Of a DNA stretch of 64,000 bases, positions 28,882-37,641 are shown one piece after another. A program made the translations under genes and the position numbers. Position 1 is the stretch's first letter; the number at the start of each line of letters is the position of its first letter. Source of the DNA: Streptomyces fumigatiscleroticus (GTDB lineage: Bacteria > Actinomycetota > Actinomycetes > Streptomycetales > Streptomycetaceae); NCBI RefSeq assembly GCF_014647975.1, contig NZ_BMQF01000002.1, forward strand, positions 62,001 through 126,000. The letters are read 5' to 3'. The notes under the pieces were generated by a model. That model was not told the origin of the DNA, ran no database searches, and saw only the letters and a list, made by a program, of their open reading frames with translations.

Positions 28882-29898
28882 TCACTCCCGGCCGGCGGAC
28901 GTGAAGGTCATGTCCGTGTAGCGGTTGCCCGAGACCTTGCTCGCGATCGGTTCCAGCTCGGCCAGTTCCTCCTCGCTCAGGACGATCCGCGTGGCCGCCA
29001 CGTTCTCCTCCACCCGGGTCGGCTTGCGCGTGCCGGGGATCGGCACCACCGGGAGACCGTGGACCGCCGCCCGCTGCTGGGCCCAGGCCAGGGCGATCTG
29101 GCCGAGGGTGGCGCCGTGGGCCCCGGCGATGGTGCGCACCGGTTCCAGCAAGGCCGCGTTGGCCGCCGCGTTGTCGCCGGTGAAGCGGGGCTGCTGGCGG
29201 CGGAAGTCGTCGGCGGTCAGGTCCGTGTCGGCGTTGGCGAAGGAGCCGGTGAGGAAGCCCCGGCCGAGCGGCGAGTACGGCACGAGGGCCACGCCCAGCT
29301 CGCGGGCGGCGGGGACGACCCCTGCCTCGATGTCCCGGCTGAACAGCGACCACTCGGACTGCACGGCGGCGATCGGGTGCACGGCCTGCGCGGCGCGCAG
29401 CTCGCCGCCCGTCACCTCGCTCAGGCCCAGGTGCTTGACCTTGCCCTCGCGGACCAGCTCGGCCATGGTGCCGACGGTCTCCTCGATCGGCACGTTCACG
29501 TCGCGCCGGTGCATGTAGTAGAGGTCGATCACGTCGACGTCCAGCCGCTTCAGGCTCGCCTCGACGGCCTGGCGGATGTACGGGGCGTCGTTGCGGATGA
29601 TCCGCCGGGTCGGGTCGTCCGGCGGGATCGACAGGGCGAACTTGGTGGCGATGACGACCTCGTCGCGGTGCGCCCTGAAGAACGGGGACAGGAAGCGTTC
29701 GTTCTCCCCCGCTCCGTAGGCGTCCGCCGTGTCGTAGAGGGTGACGCCCAGCTCCAGCGCCCGCTCCAGGGTGGCCCGGGAGGCGTCCGCGTCCGAGGGG
29801 CCGTAGGCGAAGCTCATGCCCATGCAGCCGAGGCCCTGTACGCCCACCTCGGGGCCACTCTCGCCGAGCCGCACCGTGGGGATCCTGCTGTCGGTCAT
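28882..29898 (-). CDS. Aldo/keto reductase
   Basis: The 338-residue protein carries the AKR tetrad: Asp and Tyr in LYDTADAYGAGENE, Lys in VVIATKFAL and His in DLYYMHRRD. The NADPH-binding end has VVPIPGTRKPTRVEEN. It resembles the AKR13/YakC group, which reduces aldehydes and small ketones. Its start overlaps the end of the merR gene by four bases (ATGA), so both are co-transcribed and translationally coupled. MerR activation under electrophile or aldehyde stress is the natural expectation. Confidence 0.9.
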   Translation of the reverse strand: MTDSRIPTVRLGESGPEVGVQGLGCMGMSFAYGPSDADASRATLERALELGVTLYDTADAYGAGENERFLSPFFRAHRDEVVIATKFALSIPPDDPTRRIIRNDAPYIRQAVEASLKRLDVDVIDLYYMHRRDVNVPIEETVGTMAELVREGKVKHLGLSEVTGGELRAAQAVHPIAAVQSEWSLFSRDIEAGVVPAARELGVALVPYSPLGRGFLTGSFANADTDLTADDFRRQQPRFTGDNAAANAALLEPVRTIAGAHGATLGQIALAWAQQRAAVHGLPVVPIPGTRKPTRVEENVAATRIVLSEEELAELEPIASKVSGNRYTDMTFTSAGRE

Positions 29899-30380
29899 CG
29901 GGTCCTCTCCGCTTCACGGACGCGGTCGGCGTCCGCGTAGAAACTGATCTTCCGGTCCAGCACGGCGAGCGTGTCCTGGAGCTCCGCGATCCGGGTCAGC
30001 ACGTCCCGGCGGGTCGCGGCGAGGAGCTCCTGCCGCTGTGCGTAGGTGCTCTCGCCCTCGCGCACCAGCTCCGCGTAACGGACCATGTCGGCGACCGGCA
30101 TGCCCGTCATGCGCAGCTTGCCGACGAAGTCGAGCCAGTCCAGGTCGCGGTTGGTGTAGCGGCGCTGCCCGGTGTGCGAGCGGTCGATGTGGGACATCAG
30201 ACCGATCCGCTCGTACCAGCGCAGAGTGTGCGCCGTCAGCCCGGTGAAGGCGACGACCTCGCTGATGGTGTAGCGGTCCTGGCCGTCGGGGCGCGGGTGG
30301 CGCCGGGGCGGGGCGGAGCAGATGTCGGTTCTGGTGGCGTTCGGCCCGCTGGTCGCGGCCGTGGTCTGCATCACCGTCAT
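29895..30380 (-). CDS. MerR family transcriptional regulator
   Basis: The 161-residue protein is read from ATG at 30380 (MTVMQTTAAT); an ATG three codons further in is possible. A 35-residue lead precedes the MerR winged helix: YTISEVVAFTGLTAHTLRWYERIGLM, then RSHTGQRRYTNRDLDWLDFVGKLR. A long helix (QELLAATRRDVLTRIAELQDTL) forms the dimer coiled coil. There are no cysteines typical of metal or redox sensing in the C-terminus, so it is more likely an organic-compound sensor. It forms an operon with the aldo/keto reductase that it probably controls. Confidence 0.9.
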   Translation of the reverse strand: MTVMQTTAATSGPNATRTDICSAPPRRHPRPDGQDRYTISEVVAFTGLTAHTLRWYERIGLMSHIDRSHTGQRRYTNRDLDWLDFVGKLRMTGMPVADMVRYAELVREGESTYAQRQELLAATRRDVLTRIAELQDTLAVLDRKISFYADADRVREAERTR

Positions 30381-30398
30381 GACCACCACGCTATGGGG

Positions 30399-30414
30399 TT
30401 GGAGTGCGCTCCAA
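30399..30414 (-). promoter_or_regulatory. MerR-type operator dyad
   Basis: TTGGAGTGCGCTCCAA has 6-bp arms (TTGGAG/CTCCAA) around four bases and lies 19 bp before the merR start. Dyads of this form, placed between overly spaced -35 and -10 boxes, are typical targets of MerR activators. It very probably autoregulates the merR-AKR operon. Confidence 0.7.
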
Positions 30415-30477
30415 GCAAGCGCCGGAGGAAGAAAATCGGCAGGACGCGCGGGGAGGTGCCTGGCTAGCGTGCGGGCC

Positions 30478-30948
30478 ATGAGTCTTGTGCGCCGGGCCCG
30501 GCCCGACGACGCGGCGGAAGTGCTCCGGCTGCGTCAGGTGATGATCGATTCGCTGGCTCCCTCGCCCGCCTCCGCCCAGTGGCACGCGGAGTCCCTGCCG
30601 ATCCTGCGGGGGAAGCTGGCCGAGCCCGACGGCGGCTTCGCGGCGTTCGTCGTCGACCATCCGGAGCGGCCCGGGGCGCTGGCGGCGCTGGTGGCCGGAG
30701 CGCTGGAGTACCGGATAGGACGGGCGGGCAATCCGCACGGGCTGATCGGGTACGTGTTCAGCGTCGCCACCGATCCGGACGCCCGGCGCCGGGGGTATGC
30801 GCGGGCGTGCATGGAGGAGCTGCTGGAGTGGTTCCGCGCACGGGGGGCCGGATACGTGATGCTCACCGCGTCCGCCGAGGCCGAACCGCTCTACCGGTCC
30901 CTGGGCTTCACGCGCGACCCCGACCCCTCGATGCGGCTGCGCCTGTAG
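30478..30948 (+). CDS. GNAT family N-acetyltransferase
   Basis: The 156-residue protein begins MSLVRRARPDDAAEVLRLRQ. The acetyl-CoA signature is VFSVATDPDARRRGYARACMEELLEWF (motif A, Rx2RGYA near 103-108), followed by MLTASAEAEPLYRSLGF. The substrate is unknown. It is divergent from the MerR operon and may share its control region. The next gene begins 20 bp after its stop. Confidence 0.85.
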   Translation: MSLVRRARPDDAAEVLRLRQVMIDSLAPSPASAQWHAESLPILRGKLAEPDGGFAAFVVDHPERPGALAALVAGALEYRIGRAGNPHGLIGYVFSVATDPDARRRGYARACMEELLEWFRARGAGYVMLTASAEAEPLYRSLGFTRDPDPSMRLRL

Positions 30949-30967
30949 GCCGCTTAGGCTCGCAGAC

Positions 30968-31789
30968 ATGTCGCTGAAGAGCCTTGCGTTGATCGAGAAC
31001 TGGCCGGTTCCCGCCGCCGCGGCGGGTGTCGTGCGGGCCGACGGCACGGTGCTGGGGGTGCACGGCCCGGCCGGGCGGCGGTTCCCGCTGGCGTCGGTCA
31101 CCAAGCCGCTCGCCGCCTACGCCGCCCTCGTGGCGTACGAGGAGGGCGCCGTCGAGCTGGACGAGCCGGCCGGCCCGCCCGGCGCCACGGTCCGGCATCT
31201 GCTCGCGCACACCTCGGGGCTCGCCTTCGACGAGCACCGGGTGACGGCGCCCCCCGGTGAGCGTCGGCTGTACTCCAACGCCGGTTTCGAGCAGCTCGGC
31301 GACCACATCGCCAAGGCGACGGACATTCCGTTCGCCGAGTACGCGCGGCAGGCGGTGCTCCAGCCGCTGGGCATGACGTCGACGGCGCTGGACGGCTCCC
31401 CCGCCAAGGACGGCGTGTCCACGGTGGAGGACCTGCTGCGGTTCGCCGCCGAGGTGCAGGCGCCGCGGCTGCTGGACGCGCGCACCGTCGCCGAGGCGAT
31501 GACCGTGCAGTACCCGGGGACGAAGGGCGTGCTGCCGGGGTACGGCCACCAGAATCCCAACGACTGGGGGCTCGGCTTCGAGATCCGCGACGGCAAGGCG
31601 CCGCACTGGACCGGGTCCGCCTCCTCACCGCGCACTTTCGGTCATTTCGGGCAGTCGGGTACGTTCCTGTGGATCGACCCGGACGCGGGCGCCGCGTGCG
31701 TGGCGCTGACGGACCGGGCGTTCGGTCCCTGGGCCGTCGAGGCGTGGCCGACGTTCACGGACGCGGTCCTGGCGGAGCTGCGCGGCTGA
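30968..31789 (+). CDS. Serine hydrolase of the beta-lactamase/PBP family
   Basis: The 273-residue protein shows the SxxK motif as ASVTKPL (Ser near residue 43), the YxN motif as YSNAGF and a third motif HFGQSGT. These are the features of class C beta-lactamase-like esterases and DD-peptidases. I see no signal peptide, so it is probably a cytosolic esterase rather than an antibiotic-resistance enzyme. It is likely co-transcribed with the GNAT gene. It ends 12 bp from the convergent pirin gene. Confidence 0.85.
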   Translation: MSLKSLALIENWPVPAAAAGVVRADGTVLGVHGPAGRRFPLASVTKPLAAYAALVAYEEGAVELDEPAGPPGATVRHLLAHTSGLAFDEHRVTAPPGERRLYSNAGFEQLGDHIAKATDIPFAEYARQAVLQPLGMTSTALDGSPAKDGVSTVEDLLRFAAEVQAPRLLDARTVAEAMTVQYPGTKGVLPGYGHQNPNDWGLGFEIRDGKAPHWTGSASSPRTFGHFGQSGTFLWIDPDAGAACVALTDRAFGPWAVEAWPTFTDAVLAELRG

Positions 31790-31801
31790 CGCCCGAGGCC
31801 G

Positions 31802-32455
31802 TCAGGACGCCATCTCCCACACCAGCAGCTCCGCCTCCGTCACCGCCGTCGCCTGAAGGCCCTTGGCGCCGGTGATCCGGGCGGCGTCCCCCGGGGCCAG
31901 CTCGTCCTCGTCCAGACCGACCTCGCCGCGTACGACATGGACGTACACGTGCGCCGCGTCGGGGAGCGCCGTGCGCTCCCCCGCGGCGAGGCGGCGGACG
32001 TGCAGCAGCGCCGCGGCCTCGGGGACCGCGAACGGCGTGGGGTCCGCGATGCCCCGGACGATCTCGTAGGACGGCTCGCCGCCCGGGCGCAGCGGGGCCA
32101 GCCACATCTGGACGAAGGTCAGGGGCGTGGAGCCGTCGTTGCGCTCGACGTGCCGCACCCCGCCCGCCGCGCTCAGCCGCTGCACGTCCCCGGCCCGGAC
32201 CACCGTCTCGCGGCCCGTGGAGTCCCGGTGGGTCAGCTCGCCCTCGACCACCCACGTGACGATCTCGGTGTGGCTGTGCGGGTGCTCGTCGAAGCCGGCG
32301 CCGGGCCGGAGTCTCTCCTCGTTGCAGGCGATCAGGGCGCCGAAGCGGAGGTTGTCGGGGTCGTAGTGCGGGCCGAAGGAGAAGGCGTGCAGCGACTCGA
32401 TGCCTGCCTCGATGTCTCCTCCGCGGTAGCGCTCGTCGGCGCGCCAGACGTCCAT
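31802..32455 (-). CDS. Pirin family protein (cupin)
   Basis: The 217-residue protein begins MDVWRADERYRGGDIEAG. The cupin metal site is in EHPHSHTEIVTWVVEGELTH (His residues and Glu near 58-75). LSAAGGVRHVERN is the second cupin motif. The C-terminal half is the pirin C-domain. The frame stays open far upstream, but the family start and the position right after GGGGGCG support ATG 32455; GTG at 32458 is also possible. Bacterial pirins act as quercetinase-like dioxygenases or as modulators of pyruvate dehydrogenase; neither is shown here. Confidence 0.85.
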   Translation of the reverse strand: MDVWRADERYRGGDIEAGIESLHAFSFGPHYDPDNLRFGALIACNEERLRPGAGFDEHPHSHTEIVTWVVEGELTHRDSTGRETVVRAGDVQRLSAAGGVRHVERNDGSTPLTFVQMWLAPLRPGGEPSYEIVRGIADPTPFAVPEAAALLHVRRLAAGERTALPDAAHVYVHVVRGEVGLDEDELAPGDAARITGAKGLQATAVTEAELLVWEMAS

Positions 32456-32539
32456 CACGCCCCCACCGTAGTCCGGTCCCGGACCCCGTCCGAGACCCGG
32501 CGGCACGGAGCACCGTCCCGATAAGGCAGTCTTGTCCCC

Positions 32540-33745
32540 GTGCCCGAACCCGAAGCCAGCAATCACCTGACCGCAGTGCACGACGCCCACCCGCACGCCG
32601 CGACACTGAAGCGGCTGGAGAAGTCGTCCGGAAGTCTCGCCGCGCAGGCCATCGCGCGGATGGACGAGACACTGCCCTGGTACCGGGCCATGCCCCCGGA
32701 GAACCGCTCCTGGATCGGACTGGTCGCCCAGGCGGGCATCGCCGCCTTCACCGAGTGGTTCCGGCATCCGGACGCCCCGCAGGCCATCTCCACCGATGTC
32801 TTCGGCACCGCGCCCCGCGAACTGACCCGGGCCATCACCCTGCGGCAGACCGTCGAGATGGTGCGCACCACCATCGAGGTCATGGAGTCCGCGATCGACG
32901 AGGTCGCCGCCCCCGGCGACGAGGCCGCGCTGCGCGAGGCCCTGCTGGTGTACGCCCGCGAGATCGCCTTCGCGACCGCCCAGGTGTACGCGCAGGCCGC
33001 CGAGGCACGCGGTGCCTGGGACGCGCGTCTGGAGTCCCTGGTGGTGAACGCGGTGCTCAGCGGCGAGGCCGACGAGGGCGCCGTCTCCCGGGCCGCCGCC
33101 CTCGGCTGGAACTCGCCCGAGCACGTCTGCGTGGTGCTGGGCACCGCGCCCGACGGGGACTCCGAGCTGACCGTGGAGGCCATCCGGCGGGCCGCCCGGC
33201 ATGCCAAGCTCCAGGTGCTGACGGGTGTGCTCGGGGACCGGCTGGTGGTCATCGCGGGCGGCAGCGACAATCCGCTCAGGGTGGCGAAGTCGCTGATCGG
33301 GCCGTTCGCGCCGGGGCCGGTGGTGGCCGGTCCGGTCGTGCCCGACCTGCTCGCCGGGACCCGGTCGGCACAGGCCGCCGCCGCGGGGCTGAAGGCGTGC
33401 ACGGCCTGGCAGGACGCGCCACGGCCGGTCCTGGCGGACGACCTGCTTCCGGAGCGCGCGATCGCCGGTGACCCCTCCGCCCGCGAGCAGCTGGTGGAGG
33501 AGATCTACAGACCACTGGAGGAGGCCGGTGCCGCGCTGCTGGAGACGCTCAGCGTCTATCTCGAACAGGCGAGCAGTCTGGAAGGCGCCGCCCGGATGCT
33601 CTTCGTTCATCCGAACACCGTGCGCTACCGGCTCCGACGTGTGACTGACGTCACCGGCTGGTCTCCGTCCGATGTTCGTTCGGCGTTCACGCTGCGGATC
33701 GCGCTGATCCTGGGGCGTCTCGCCGATGGAGATCCGCAGAGCTAG
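32540..33745 (+). CDS. fasR: FasR, PucR/CdaR-type activator of fatty acid synthesis
   Basis: The 401-residue protein starts with GTG. An N-terminal helical region and a GGDEF-like central part (VCVVLGTAPDGDSELTVE onward) precede the C-terminal PucR helix-turn-helix: LETLSVYLEQASSLEGAARML and FVHPNTVRYRLRRVTDVTG. It lies immediately upstream of fabD-fabH-acpP-fabF on the same strand. This is the place of FasR in S. coelicolor, where it activates the fab operon and is needed for normal membrane lipid supply. The identification rests on architecture plus location. Confidence 0.9.
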   Translation: MPEPEASNHLTAVHDAHPHAATLKRLEKSSGSLAAQAIARMDETLPWYRAMPPENRSWIGLVAQAGIAAFTEWFRHPDAPQAISTDVFGTAPRELTRAITLRQTVEMVRTTIEVMESAIDEVAAPGDEAALREALLVYAREIAFATAQVYAQAAEARGAWDARLESLVVNAVLSGEADEGAVSRAAALGWNSPEHVCVVLGTAPDGDSELTVEAIRRAARHAKLQVLTGVLGDRLVVIAGGSDNPLRVAKSLIGPFAPGPVVAGPVVPDLLAGTRSAQAAAAGLKACTAWQDAPRPVLADDLLPERAIAGDPSAREQLVEEIYRPLEEAGAALLETLSVYLEQASSLEGAARMLFVHPNTVRYRLRRVTDVTGWSPSDVRSAFTLRIALILGRLADGDPQS

Positions 33746-33749
33746 CCGC

Positions 33750-33766
33750 TTGTTGGAACTCCACAA
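33750..33766 (+). promoter_or_regulatory. Candidate FasR binding site / fab operon promoter region
   Basis: In the 83-bp gap between fasR and fabD lies an imperfect dyad TTGTTGGAACTCCACAA, with TTGT.GGA opposite TCC.ACAA. It begins 5 bp after the fasR stop. FasR is known to bind directly upstream of fabD in S. coelicolor. That this dyad is the site is inference. Confidence 0.4.
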
Positions 33767-33828
33767 AACCCCCTCGTGTTCTTCGTCCCTGTCCCCACGG
33801 GCGGCCGTGCCCGTACCCAAGAGAGAGT

Positions 33829-34749
33829 GTGAGAGTGCTCGTACTCGTCGCTCCCGGCCAGGGCGCCCAGACGCCCGGCTTCCTGACTGAATGGCTCGAA
33901 CTGCCCGGTGCCGCCGACCGCGTCGCCGCGTGGTCGGACGCCATCGGACTCGACCTCGCCCACTACGGCACCCAGGCCGACGCCGACGCGATCCGCGACA
34001 CCGCCGTGGCCCAGCCGCTGCTGGTCGCGGCCGGGATCCTGTCGGCCGCGGCACTGGGTGACATGGCACCGGGTGCCGTCGCCGGGCACAGCGTCGGCGA
34101 GATCACCGCCGCCGCCTTCGCGGGCGTGCTGGACGACACCGCCGCGCTGACCCTGGTGCGCAAGCGGGGCCTGGCCATGGCCGAGGCCGCCGCCGTCACG
34201 GAGACGGGCATGTCGGCGCTGCTCGGCGGCGACCCCGAGGTGACCGTCCCGCACCTGGAGAAGCTGGGCCTGACCCCGGCGAACGTGAACGGCGCCGGCC
34301 AGATCGTGGCGGCCGGCACGCTGGAGCAGCTCGCCGCGCTGAGCGAGGACAAGCCCGAGGGCGTCCGCAAGGTCGTCCCGCTGAAGGTCGCCGGCGCCTT
34401 CCACACCCACCACATGGCCCCCGCGGTCGAGAAGCTGGCCGAGGCGGCGCAGCTGCTGACGCCCGCCGACCCGGCGGTGACCTACGTCTCCAACAAGGAC
34501 GGGCGGACCGTCGCCACCGGCGCCGAGGTGCTTCAGCGCCTGGTCGGCCAGGTCGCCAACCCGGTCCGCTGGGACCTGTGCATGGAGACCTTCAAGGAGC
34601 TCGGCGTCACCGCCCTGATCGAGGTGTGCCCCGGCGGTACCCTCACCGGTCTGGCCAAGCGCGCGCTGCCCGGCGTCAAGACACTGGCCCTGAAGTCCCC
34701 CGCCGACCTCGACGCGGCTCGCGAGCTCGTCGCCGAGCACACCGCATAA
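33829..34749 (+). CDS. fabD: Malonyl-CoA:ACP malonyltransferase
   Basis: The 306-residue protein starts with GTG; a second GTG two codons later (33835) gives the usual MLVLVAPGQGAQ start and is equally likely. It has GQGAQ at 11-14 and the GHSVGE nucleophile elbow with Ser88. The partner His lies in FHTHHM near residue 190. It loads malonyl groups from CoA onto acyl carrier protein for fatty acid synthesis and can also serve polyketide synthases in Streptomyces. It is the first gene of the fab operon; fabH starts 14 bp after its stop. Confidence 0.96.
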   Translation: MRVLVLVAPGQGAQTPGFLTEWLELPGAADRVAAWSDAIGLDLAHYGTQADADAIRDTAVAQPLLVAAGILSAAALGDMAPGAVAGHSVGEITAAAFAGVLDDTAALTLVRKRGLAMAEAAAVTETGMSALLGGDPEVTVPHLEKLGLTPANVNGAGQIVAAGTLEQLAALSEDKPEGVRKVVPLKVAGAFHTHHMAPAVEKLAEAAQLLTPADPAVTYVSNKDGRTVATGAEVLQRLVGQVANPVRWDLCMETFKELGVTALIEVCPGGTLTGLAKRALPGVKTLALKSPADLDAARELVAEHTA

Positions 34750-34763
34750 GGAGTCCGAGCAGC

Positions 34764-35795
34764 ATGTCGAAGATCAGGCCCAGCAAGGGCGCCCCGTACG
34801 CGCGCATCCTCGGTGTGGGCGGCTACCGCCCCACCCGGGTCGTGCCGAACGAGGTGATCCTCGAGAAGATCGACTCGTCCGACGAGTGGATCCGCTCGCG
34901 CTCCGGCATCGAGACCCGGCACTGGGCGTCGCCGGAGGAGACCATCGCGGCGATGTCGATCGAGGCGTCCGGCAAGGCGATCGCGGACGCCGGGATCACC
35001 GCCGGGCAGATCGGCGCCGTGGTCGTCTCGACCGTGTCGCACTTCAGCCAGACCCCGGCCATCGCCACCGAGATCGCCGACAAGCTGGGCACGGACAAGG
35101 CCGCCGCCTTCGACATCTCGGCGGGCTGCGCGGGCTTCGGCTACGGCCTCACCCTGGCCAAGGGCATGATCGTGGAAGGGTCCGCCGAGTACGTCCTCGT
35201 CATCGGCGTGGAGCGGCTGAGCGACCTGACCGACCTGGAGGACCGGGCCACGGCCTTCCTCTTCGGCGACGGCGCGGGCGCGGTCGTGGTCGGCCCGTCC
35301 CAGGAGCCGGCGATCGGCCCGACCGTGTGGGGCTCGGAGGGCGACAAGGCCGAGACCATCAAGCAGACCGTGCCGTGGGACCGTTTCCGGCTCGGCGACG
35401 TGTCCCAGCTGCCCCTGGACTCCGAGGGCAACATCAAGTTCCCTGCGATCACGCAGGAGGGCCAGGCGGTGTTCCGCTGGGCCGTGTTCGAGATGGCGAA
35501 GGTCGCCCAGCAGGCGCTGGACGCGGCCGGGATCAGCCCGGACGACCTGGACGTCTTCATCCCGCACCAGGCCAATGTGCGGATCATCGACTCGATGGTG
35601 AAGACGTTGAAGCTGCCGGAGCACGTCACGGTCGCCCGTGACATCCGCACCACCGGCAACACCTCGGCCGCCTCGATCCCGCTCGCGATGGAGCGGCTCC
35701 TGGCGACCGGCGAGGCGAAGAGCGGCGACACCGCGCTCGTCATCGGCTTCGGGGCGGGTCTCGTCTACGCCGCTACGGTCGTTACCCTCCCCTAG
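34764..35795 (+). CDS. fabH: 3-oxoacyl-ACP synthase III
   Basis: The 343-residue protein begins MSKIRPSKGAPYARILGVGG. The catalytic triad is Cys122 (FDISAGCAGFGYG), His in IPHQANVRIID and Asn in TTGNTSAAS. It condenses a starter acyl-CoA with malonyl-ACP. In Streptomyces it accepts branched starters, which gives iso and anteiso fatty acids. AAGGAG is 10 bases before the ATG. It is tightly spaced after fabD and ends about 100 bp before acpP. Confidence 0.97.
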   Translation: MSKIRPSKGAPYARILGVGGYRPTRVVPNEVILEKIDSSDEWIRSRSGIETRHWASPEETIAAMSIEASGKAIADAGITAGQIGAVVVSTVSHFSQTPAIATEIADKLGTDKAAAFDISAGCAGFGYGLTLAKGMIVEGSAEYVLVIGVERLSDLTDLEDRATAFLFGDGAGAVVVGPSQEPAIGPTVWGSEGDKAETIKQTVPWDRFRLGDVSQLPLDSEGNIKFPAITQEGQAVFRWAVFEMAKVAQQALDAAGISPDDLDVFIPHQANVRIIDSMVKTLKLPEHVTVARDIRTTGNTSAASIPLAMERLLATGEAKSGDTALVIGFGAGLVYAATVVTLP

Positions 35796-35896
35796 GCACT
35801 CCGTGCCGGGCCACCCGGTCCGGCACGGAACCGCAACACCTGCCGCTGCCGCGGCGGACGCCACACCCTCTGAGATATCTACGAAGGAGCGCCAAC

Positions 35897-36145
35897 ATGG
35901 CCGCCACTCAGGAAGAGATCGTCGCCGGTCTCGCCGAGATCGTGAACGAGATCGCCGGCATCCCGGTTGAGGACGTCCAGCTGGACAAGTCCTTCACCGA
36001 CGACCTGGACGTCGACTCGCTGTCCATGGTCGAGGTCGTCGTCGCCGCCGAGGAGCGCTTCGAGGTCAAGATCCCCGACGAGGACGTCAAGAACCTCAAG
36101 ACCGTCGGCGACGCCACCGAGTACATCCTCAAGCACCAGGCCTGA
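35897..36145 (+). CDS. acpP: Acyl carrier protein
   Basis: The 82-residue acidic protein has the phosphopantetheine attachment motif DVDSLSM with Ser41 and the four-helix ACP pattern (IVAGLAEIVNEIAGIP; VEVVVAAEERFEVKIPDED). GAAGGAG precedes the ATG. It carries growing acyl chains between FabD, FabH and FabF, encoded around it. Unlike polyketide ACPs, it belongs to the housekeeping type. It uses the most preferred codons almost exclusively, in keeping with high expression. Confidence 0.97.
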   Translation: MAATQEEIVAGLAEIVNEIAGIPVEDVQLDKSFTDDLDVDSLSMVEVVVAAEERFEVKIPDEDVKNLKTVGDATEYILKHQA

Positions 36146-36301
36146 TCGGCCGATCACCTGGGCGTACCGCTCCGGCCAGGTCATCCTGCCCCTGCGCTAC
36201 GGCCCCAGCCTGACCGACCGATCCGTCCCCCGGGCTGAACTGCCCCGCCACCCGGCGGTGGCGCCGTACGAATCCTCGTTTCCGTTGGAGAAAGAATTCC
36301 C

Positions 36302-37573
36302 GTGAGCTCGACCAATCGCACCGTGGTCGTCACCGGTATCGGCGCAACCACACCGCTGGGTGGCGACGCAGCCTCCACCTGGGAGGGCCTGGTCGCCGGC
36401 CGGTCCGGCGTCAAGCCCCTGGAGCAGGAGTGGGCCGCCGAGCAGGCGGTCCGCATCGCCGCTCCCATCGCCGTGGAGCCGACCGAGATCATTCCGCGTC
36501 CGCAGGCCCGCCGCCTGGACCGCTCGGCGCAGTTCGCGCTGGTCGCGGCCAAGGAGGCCTGGGCCGACGCCGGTTTCGAGGCCAAGGCCGGCGAGGACCC
36601 GGATGTCGACCCGGACCGGCTCGGTGCGGTCATCGCGTCGGGCATCGGCGGCGTGACCACCCTGCTCGACCAGTACGACGTGCTGAAGGAGAAGGGCGTC
36701 CGCCGTGTCTCCCCGCACACCGTCCCCATGCTGATGCCGAACAGCCCCTCGGCCAACGTGGGCCTGGCCGTGGGCGCCCGTGCGGGCGTGCACACGCCGG
36801 TCTCCGCGTGCGCCTCGGGCGCCGAGGCCATCGGCTACGCCATCGAGATGATCCGCTCCGGCCGCGCCGACGTCGTCGTCGCGGGTGGCACGGAGGCGGC
36901 GATCCACCCGCTGCCCATCGCCGCGTTCGGCAACATGATGGCGATGTCCAAGAACAACGACGACCCGCAGGGCGCCTCGCGCCCGTTCGACGTGGCCCGC
37001 GACGGCTTCGTCCTCGGTGAGGGCGCCGGCGTGATCGTCCTGGAGTCCGCCGAGCACGCCGCCAAGCGCGGTGCCCGCGTCTACGCGGAGGCGGTCGGCC
37101 AGGGCATCTCCGCCGACGCCCACGACATCGTGCAGCCGGAGCCGGAGGGCCGGGGCATCGCCCACGCCCTCCAGAACCTGCTGGACCGCACCGACCTGAA
37201 CCCGGCCGAGGTCGTGCACGTCAACGCGCACGCCACCTCGACGCCGGCCGGCGACCTGGCGGAGCTGAAGGGCCTGCGCAAGGTCTTCGGCGACGACACC
37301 GACCACATCGCGGTCTCCGCGACCAAGTCGATGACGGGTCACCTGCTCGGCGGCGCCGGCGGCGTGGAGTCCGTGGCGACCATCCTGGCGCTGTACCACC
37401 GTGTCGCCCCGCCGACCATCAACGTCGAGAACATCGACCCCGAGGCCGAGGCCACCGCCGACGTCGTCCGCGGCGAGGCGCGCAAGCTGCCCGTCGAGGG
37501 CCGTATCGCCGCGCTGAACGACTCGTTCGGCTTCGGCGGGCACAACGTGGTGCTGGCCTTCCGCACGGTCTGA
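36302..37573 (+). CDS. fabF: 3-oxoacyl-ACP synthase II
   Basis: The 423-residue protein starts with GTG after GGAGAAAG. The active site has Cys170 in PVSACASGAEA, His in VNAHATSTPAGD and His in KSMTGHLLGGAGG. It ends with LNDSFGFGGHNVVLAF. It elongates acyl-ACP by two carbons per cycle. It is the last gene of the fab operon. A 156-bp gap separates it from acpP, and the operon is closed by a very strong hairpin. Confidence 0.97.
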   Translation: MSSTNRTVVVTGIGATTPLGGDAASTWEGLVAGRSGVKPLEQEWAAEQAVRIAAPIAVEPTEIIPRPQARRLDRSAQFALVAAKEAWADAGFEAKAGEDPDVDPDRLGAVIASGIGGVTTLLDQYDVLKEKGVRRVSPHTVPMLMPNSPSANVGLAVGARAGVHTPVSACASGAEAIGYAIEMIRSGRADVVVAGGTEAAIHPLPIAAFGNMMAMSKNNDDPQGASRPFDVARDGFVLGEGAGVIVLESAEHAAKRGARVYAEAVGQGISADAHDIVQPEPEGRGIAHALQNLLDRTDLNPAEVVHVNAHATSTPAGDLAELKGLRKVFGDDTDHIAVSATKSMTGHLLGGAGGVESVATILALYHRVAPPTINVENIDPEAEATADVVRGEARKLPVEGRIAALNDSFGFGGHNVVLAFRTV

Positions 37574-37590
37574 GAAGCCCGCACACGTAT

Positions 37591-37628
37591 CGCGAAGGGC
37601 CCCCACCGTCCGGTGGGGGCCCTTCGCG
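37591..37628 (+). terminator. fab operon terminator
   Basis: A perfect 17-bp stem (37591-37607 with 37612-37628; the left arm begins CGCGAAGGGCCCCCACC) carries a GTCC loop. It starts 17 bp after the fabF stop and ends 13 bp before the convergent DUF3145 gene, so it may work in both directions. Confidence 0.9.
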
Positions 37629-37641
37629 TCGCTCGGGGGGC

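Noticed and set aside
30968..31789. Beta-lactamase resistance gene
   Set aside because: It has SxxK and YxN motifs but no signal peptide or close beta-lactamase features; it is better described as a serine esterase-like hydrolase. The gene at 45597 was treated the same way.
31802..34069. A 755-residue minus-strand protein ending in pirin
   Set aside because: The extension is antisense to fasR and fabD. The pirin family start is at 32455.
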